Below are positions 40,123 through 43,443 of a stretch of DNA of 43,443 bases, piece by piece. Origin of the DNA: Candidatus Kuenenia stuttgartensis (GTDB lineage Bacteria > Planctomycetota > Planctomycetia > Pirellulales > UBA1268). A program made the translations under genes and the position numbers. The notes under the pieces were generated by a model that saw only the letters and a list, made by a program, of their open reading frames with translations, searched no databases and was not told the origin of the DNA. Within the stretch, counting starts at the first letter, position 1, and every line of letters begins with the position of its first letter. Where the stretch lies: positions 1-43,443 of the forward strand of contig CAMBFA010000008.1 in assembly GCA_945865325.1 (NCBI GenBank). Reading direction: 5' to 3'.

Positions 40123-41973
40123 ATGCCCATCGTCACGCTCCGCGACGTCCACCTTGGCTTTCGTGGTCCCCCGCTCCTCGACGGCGTCGAGTGTCATGTC
40201 GAAGCTGGCCAGCGGATCGGCCTCCTCGGCCGCAACGGCGCCGGCAAGACGTCGTTCATGCGGCTGCTGTGTAGCGATCTCGCCCCCGATTCCGGGGAGG
40301 TGATCTTCGCTCCCGGCACGGTCGTCTCGTATCTGCAGCAGGATGTGCCACAGGAGATGGTCGGCCTGGTGCGGGAGGTCGTCGCCACCGGATGGTCGGA
40401 GGCTGCCGGCGCGCGGCGGGCCGACGACGAGCACGATGCCGCCTGGCGGCGCGAGCATGCCGTGGCCCAGATCCTGTCGCGGATGGAGCTCGACGGCGAG
40501 CGCGCCTTCGAGTCGCTCTCCAGTGGCATGAAGCGGCGCGTGCTCCTCGCCCGGGCCCTCGTCGCCAGCCCCGATCTCCTCCTCCTCGACGAGCCGACGA
40601 ATCATCTCGACATCGACGCCATCGCCTGGCTCGAGGAATTCTTGAGCCGCTGGGACGGGACGCTCCTGTTCGTGACCCACGACCGGGCATTCCTCCGCCG
40701 CCTCGCCACGCGGATCCTCGAGATCGATCGTGGCCGGGTGTTCGACTGGTCGTGCGACTACGACACCTTCCTGCGCCGTAAAGACGAGGCCCTCGCCGCC
40801 GAGGAGAAGCAAAATGCCCTGTTCGACAAACGGCTGGCCGAGGAGGAGGTCTGGATCCGCACCGGCATCAAGGCCAGGCGGACGCGCAACGAAGGGCGCG
40901 TCAGGGCCCTCGAGGCGATGCGCCGGGACCGGGGCGAGCGGCGCGACCGCGTCGGGAAGGTCAATCTGCTGATCCAGGAGGCGGAGCGGAGCGGCACGCT
41001 CGTCGCCTCGCTCCAAGGGGTGACCGCCTCGCGTGGGGAGAGGACGATCCTCCACAACGTCACGACGACCGTCACGCGCGGCGACCGGCTCGGCATTATC
41101 GGCCCCAACGGCGCCGGCAAGACGACGCTCCTCCGGGTGCTCCTCGGCGAGCTCCCCGCCGACGCCGGCCGCGTCCGACTGGGGACGAACGTCCAGGTCG
41201 CCTACTTCGACCAGCTCCGCGACCAACTCGACGACAAAAAAACCGTTGCCGACAACATCGGCGACGGCTACGACACGGTGAAAGTCGGCGGGCAGTCGCG
41301 GCATGTTCTGGGCTACCTCCAGGATTTCCTCTTCACCCCCGAACGGGCCCGGACGCTCGTTCGCTTCCTCTCAGGCGGCGAACGCAACCGCGTCCTCCTC
41401 GCCAAGCTGTTCGCCAAGCCGGCCAACTGCATCGTCCTCGACGAGCCGACCAACGACCTCGATGCGGAGACCCTCGAGCTCCTCGAGGAACGACTTGTCG
41501 ACTTCGCCGGTACGGTCCTCGTTGTGAGCCACGACCGGGCCTTCCTCGACAACGTCGTCACGAGCACGCTCGTCTTCGAGCCGAGGCCGGGCGACGACGG
41601 CCACGACGTCGTCGAATATGCCGGCGGCTATTCCGACTGGATCAGGCAGCGGAAGGCCGCGGCGAAACTGGCTGACACCAAGCCGGCCAAGGCTTCGCTC
41701 CAAGCGGCCGCGGGGAACGCGACGGCCCCGACCGATGCCGCCGCCCGCAAGCGCAAGCTCTCCTTCAAGGAGCAGCAAGAGCTCGCCGCGCTCCCGCGGC
41801 TCATCGAGACGCTCGAGACCGAGATGGCGGCGCTCCATGCGGTGATGGCGGCCCCCGACTATTTCCGCCAGGCGGGCGACATCCTCGCCCGCGACAAAAC
41901 CAAGCTTGACGACCTCCAAGCCCGGCTCGACGCCGCATTCGTCCGCTGGGGGGCGCTCGAAGAGCCGGCCTGA
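40123..41973 (+). CDS. uup: ABC-F ATPase, Uup type
   Basis: The 616-residue soluble protein has two ABC domains. The first has Walker A GRNGAGKTS, signature LSSGMKRRVLLARAL, and Walker B LLLLDEPTNHLD. The second has GPNGAGKTT, LSGGERNRVLLAKLF, and IVLDEPTNDLDAETLEL. The linker (KRLAEEEVWIRTGIKARRTR then NEGRVRALEAMRRDR) and YLQDFLFTPERARTLVRFLSGG are typical of Uup, and a coiled-coil C-terminal domain ends the protein (PRLIETLETEMAALHAVM). There are no membrane segments. ABC-F proteins act on the ribosome or its associated factors; Uup has been linked to transposon excision and ribosome function. Its stop lies 8 bp from the stop of the convergent MscS-like gene. Confidence 0.96.
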   Translation: MPIVTLRDVHLGFRGPPLLDGVECHVEAGQRIGLLGRNGAGKTSFMRLLCSDLAPDSGEVIFAPGTVVSYLQQDVPQEMVGLVREVVATGWSEAAGARRADDEHDAAWRREHAVAQILSRMELDGERAFESLSSGMKRRVLLARALVASPDLLLLDEPTNHLDIDAIAWLEEFLSRWDGTLLFVTHDRAFLRRLATRILEIDRGRVFDWSCDYDTFLRRKDEALAAEEKQNALFDKRLAEEEVWIRTGIKARRTRNEGRVRALEAMRRDRGERRDRVGKVNLLIQEAERSGTLVASLQGVTASRGERTILHNVTTTVTRGDRLGIIGPNGAGKTTLLRVLLGELPADAGRVRLGTNVQVAYFDQLRDQLDDKKTVADNIGDGYDTVKVGGQSRHVLGYLQDFLFTPERARTLVRFLSGGERNRVLLAKLFAKPANCIVLDEPTNDLDAETLELLEERLVDFAGTVLVVSHDRAFLDNVVTSTLVFEPRPGDDGHDVVEYAGGYSDWIRQRKAAAKLADTKPAKASLQAAAGNATAPTDAAARKRKLSFKEQQELAALPRLIETLETEMAALHAVMAAPDYFRQAGDILARDKTKLDDLQARLDAAFVRWGALEEPA

Positions 41974-41981
41974 CCAGCCGA

Positions 41982-43443
41982 TCAGTTCGGATCCGTCCCC
42001 CGAGGGACGGACGATTGACGGTGTCGCTGTGCCACCTTGCAACGTTGGACGTAGGCATCGCCGATCTCGGCTGCCAGTCCGCTCGACCCCTGGAGCCATG
42101 TGGCGACCGCCCGCGAATCGATCGACACTTCGACGACGTCGGTCCGGGCGATGACGCGGAAGTCGCTGGGACGCCCGGCGGAGGCCGTCGCATCCCCATG
42201 GAAGTCGCCGGGCCCGAGCGACGCGACCGCCACCTCCGCGCCTTCTGCATCGAGCGAGAGGAGATCCACGCTCCCTTCGGCTATCAGTCCGAACCGATCG
42301 ACCGGGGCCCCACGGGCCTGGATGACCTCCCCCGCGGCGTAGGTGACGATCCGCGCCACCGAAGGGGCCGGCTGTCCGGCCGCGATCGCCGCAGCCGGCT
42401 GGCCTGGAAGGCTCTCGAGCATCGCATCGCGGACATGACGGTAGCGCGGGAAACGGTCGAGCATTTCCTCGACGGTCGGCTGCGGGGGCGAGGGGGATTC
42501 CGAAGGGCAATATTCCATCTGGATCGGGAAGGGGATCTGGAGCGATTCCCGCCGTGCCACATACCAAATCCGGGAAAGAATCGCGTCCCGCACCGGGAGG
42601 ACGTCTTCCTGCCGGGCGACGGTGAAAACCATCCGGTAGCTGATCGAGAAGTCTCCGTAATTGAGCGTGTGCACCTCCGGCGCCGGATCAGTGATCACGC
42701 CAGGGGTGGTGCGGAGGATCCCGAGCATCGCGTCCTTGACGACATTCGGCGGATGATCGTAGGAGAAACCGATGTCGTAGGTGTCGGTCCGGGCCTCCGT
42801 CGGCCTCGACAGATTGCTGAACGACGTCTTGTAGAGGACGACGTTGGGGATGATCCGCATCTCGTGGAGGATCGATTCGATGTGGACGCTCCGCCAGTTG
42901 ATCTCGATCACCTTGCCGGTCGTGCCGTCGGCGATGATCCAGTCACCGATGGCCAGCGGCCGCTCGAGGAGGAGCATCAATCCGGAGACGATGTTACCCA
43001 GCGGCTCCTGGAGCGCCAGGCCGATGACAATGCTCCCCAGGCCCAGGGCCGTCAGGGCTCCGCCGATCTCCTGCTGCCAGACATGCCGGTAGATGAGCGC
43101 CGCGCCGATCGAGACGAGCGTCACGCGGGCGAGATCGCGGAACAGCTTCGGGACGCGCTCCCGCATCGAAGCCTGATGGCGGCCGCCGAAGAGCGCGTCG
43201 TTGGTGAGCGTGAGAAGACAAACGAGGAGCGACACCCAAAACAGCGTCCGCACGACCCGCGAGGCGGTCTGATCGGGCGCAACCTGCCACACCTCGGTGA
43301 CGAACAGCATCGCCGCAAGGGCGGGAAGCACGAGATTCCTCACCACGCGGAGCGTGGGGGCAAGCATTCCTCCACGCCGCATGGAGGAATTGAGCATCTC
43401 GGTGGCGATCAGCAGCGCCAGCGGAAAGCCGACGGCGAGGATC
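41982..43443 (-). CDS. MscS-like channel with C-terminal cyclic-nucleotide-binding domain (5' end outside window)
   Basis: The frame is open to the window edge, with 486 residues visible before the stop. Fifteen residues upstream of the first internal ATG (43397) already look like a transmembrane helix (ILAVGFPLALLIATE), so the true start is outside the window. Four or more TM segments follow, and the MscS pore-type helix reads GGALTALGLGSIVIGLALQE. The beta-domain includes DGTTGKVIEINWRSVHIES and VLYKTSFSNLSRP. A cNMP-binding domain (about the last 130 residues) has TYAAGEVIQARGAPVDRFGL and ASLGPGDFHGDATASAGRPSDFRV. Such MscS-cNMP (bCNG) proteins may be gated by cyclic nucleotides as well as tension. 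Confidence 0.92.
   Translation of the reverse strand, partial: ILAVGFPLALLIATEMLNSSMRRGGMLAPTLRVVRNLVLPALAAMLFVTEVWQVAPDQTASRVVRTLFWVSLLVCLLTLTNDALFGGRHQASMRERVPKLFRDLARVTLVSIGAALIYRHVWQQEIGGALTALGLGSIVIGLALQEPLGNIVSGLMLLLERPLAIGDWIIADGTTGKVIEINWRSVHIESILHEMRIIPNVVLYKTSFSNLSRPTEARTDTYDIGFSYDHPPNVVKDAMLGILRTTPGVITDPAPEVHTLNYGDFSISYRMVFTVARQEDVLPVRDAILSRIWYVARRESLQIPFPIQMEYCPSESPSPPQPTVEEMLDRFPRYRHVRDAMLESLPGQPAAAIAAGQPAPSVARIVTYAAGEVIQARGAPVDRFGLIAEGSVDLLSLDAEGAEVAVASLGPGDFHGDATASAGRPSDFRVIARTDVVEVSIDSRAVATWLQGSSGLAAEIGDAYVQRCKVAQRHRQSSVPRGTDPN

Overview
The window is high-GC, gene-dense DNA. Its gene content points strongly to a planctomycete, probably of the Pirellulales type. Evidence: a cytochrome-type PSD1 (DUF1549/DUF1553) gene coupled to a DUF1501 gene, several Tat-exported proteins (DUF1501, an NHL-like propeller, Gfo/Idh/MocA), a formylglycine sulfatase, PQQ-like propellers, a neutral-ceramidase-like hydrolase and a YHYH-domain protein. 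This is inferred from families; there is no rRNA or other marker gene, and I found no tRNA, CRISPR array, prophage or transposase.

Layout. 1-4037 (-): a very large exported protein, cut by the window edge, that resembles alpha-2-macroglobulin-type modular proteins. 4223-5152 (-): a BtuF-like binding protein without a signal peptide. 5266-12087 (+): PSD1, DUF1501 and a Tat-exported propeller. 12106-13940 (-): an orphan LuxR-type regulator with a degenerate receiver, and an exported HExxH metallopeptidase. 14042-17513 (+): a three-gene sugar ABC importer (lipoprotein, double ATPase, permease) with ATGA overlaps. 17520-24317 (-): a six-gene run of GIY-YIG protein, spermidine-synthase-like methyltransferase, BASS-type symporter, OFA-type MFS transporter, sulfatase and YHYH-PEBP fusion, mostly coupled by 4-bp overlaps. 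24472-28929 (+): ceramidase-like hydrolase, VWA protein and a Tat-exported oxidoreductase. 28943-31128 (-): a BtaB-like methyltransferase and a PQQ-like propeller, whose start codon overlaps that of a second, divergent PQQ-like propeller (31127-32464, +).

32465-37153 (+) is the part I find most interesting. A TPR-membrane-M48 peptidase is flanked by two nearly identical directly repeated hairpin elements. Next come a sigma70-like promoter, a roughly 360-nt leader holding a 20-codon ORF with a strong Shine-Dalgarno, and an RbfA-like gene translationally coupled to a complete RtcB RNA ligase. 37283-43443 holds an outer-membrane porin-like protein (-), an SMP-30/gluconolactonase (+), an Uup-type ABC-F ATPase (+) and a 5'-truncated MscS-like channel with a cyclic-nucleotide-binding domain (-).

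Much of the window fits uptake and breakdown of external polymers and sulfated or lipid substrates: porin, ABC importer, symporters, sulfatase, lactonase, oxidoreductase and ceramidase-like hydrolase. The RbfA-RtcB unit instead suggests RNA or ribosome maintenance. Start codons were chosen by conservation of the N-terminus, signal peptides and overlaps; several are GTG or TTG. Many genes lack a clear Shine-Dalgarno, so some starts are uncertain.
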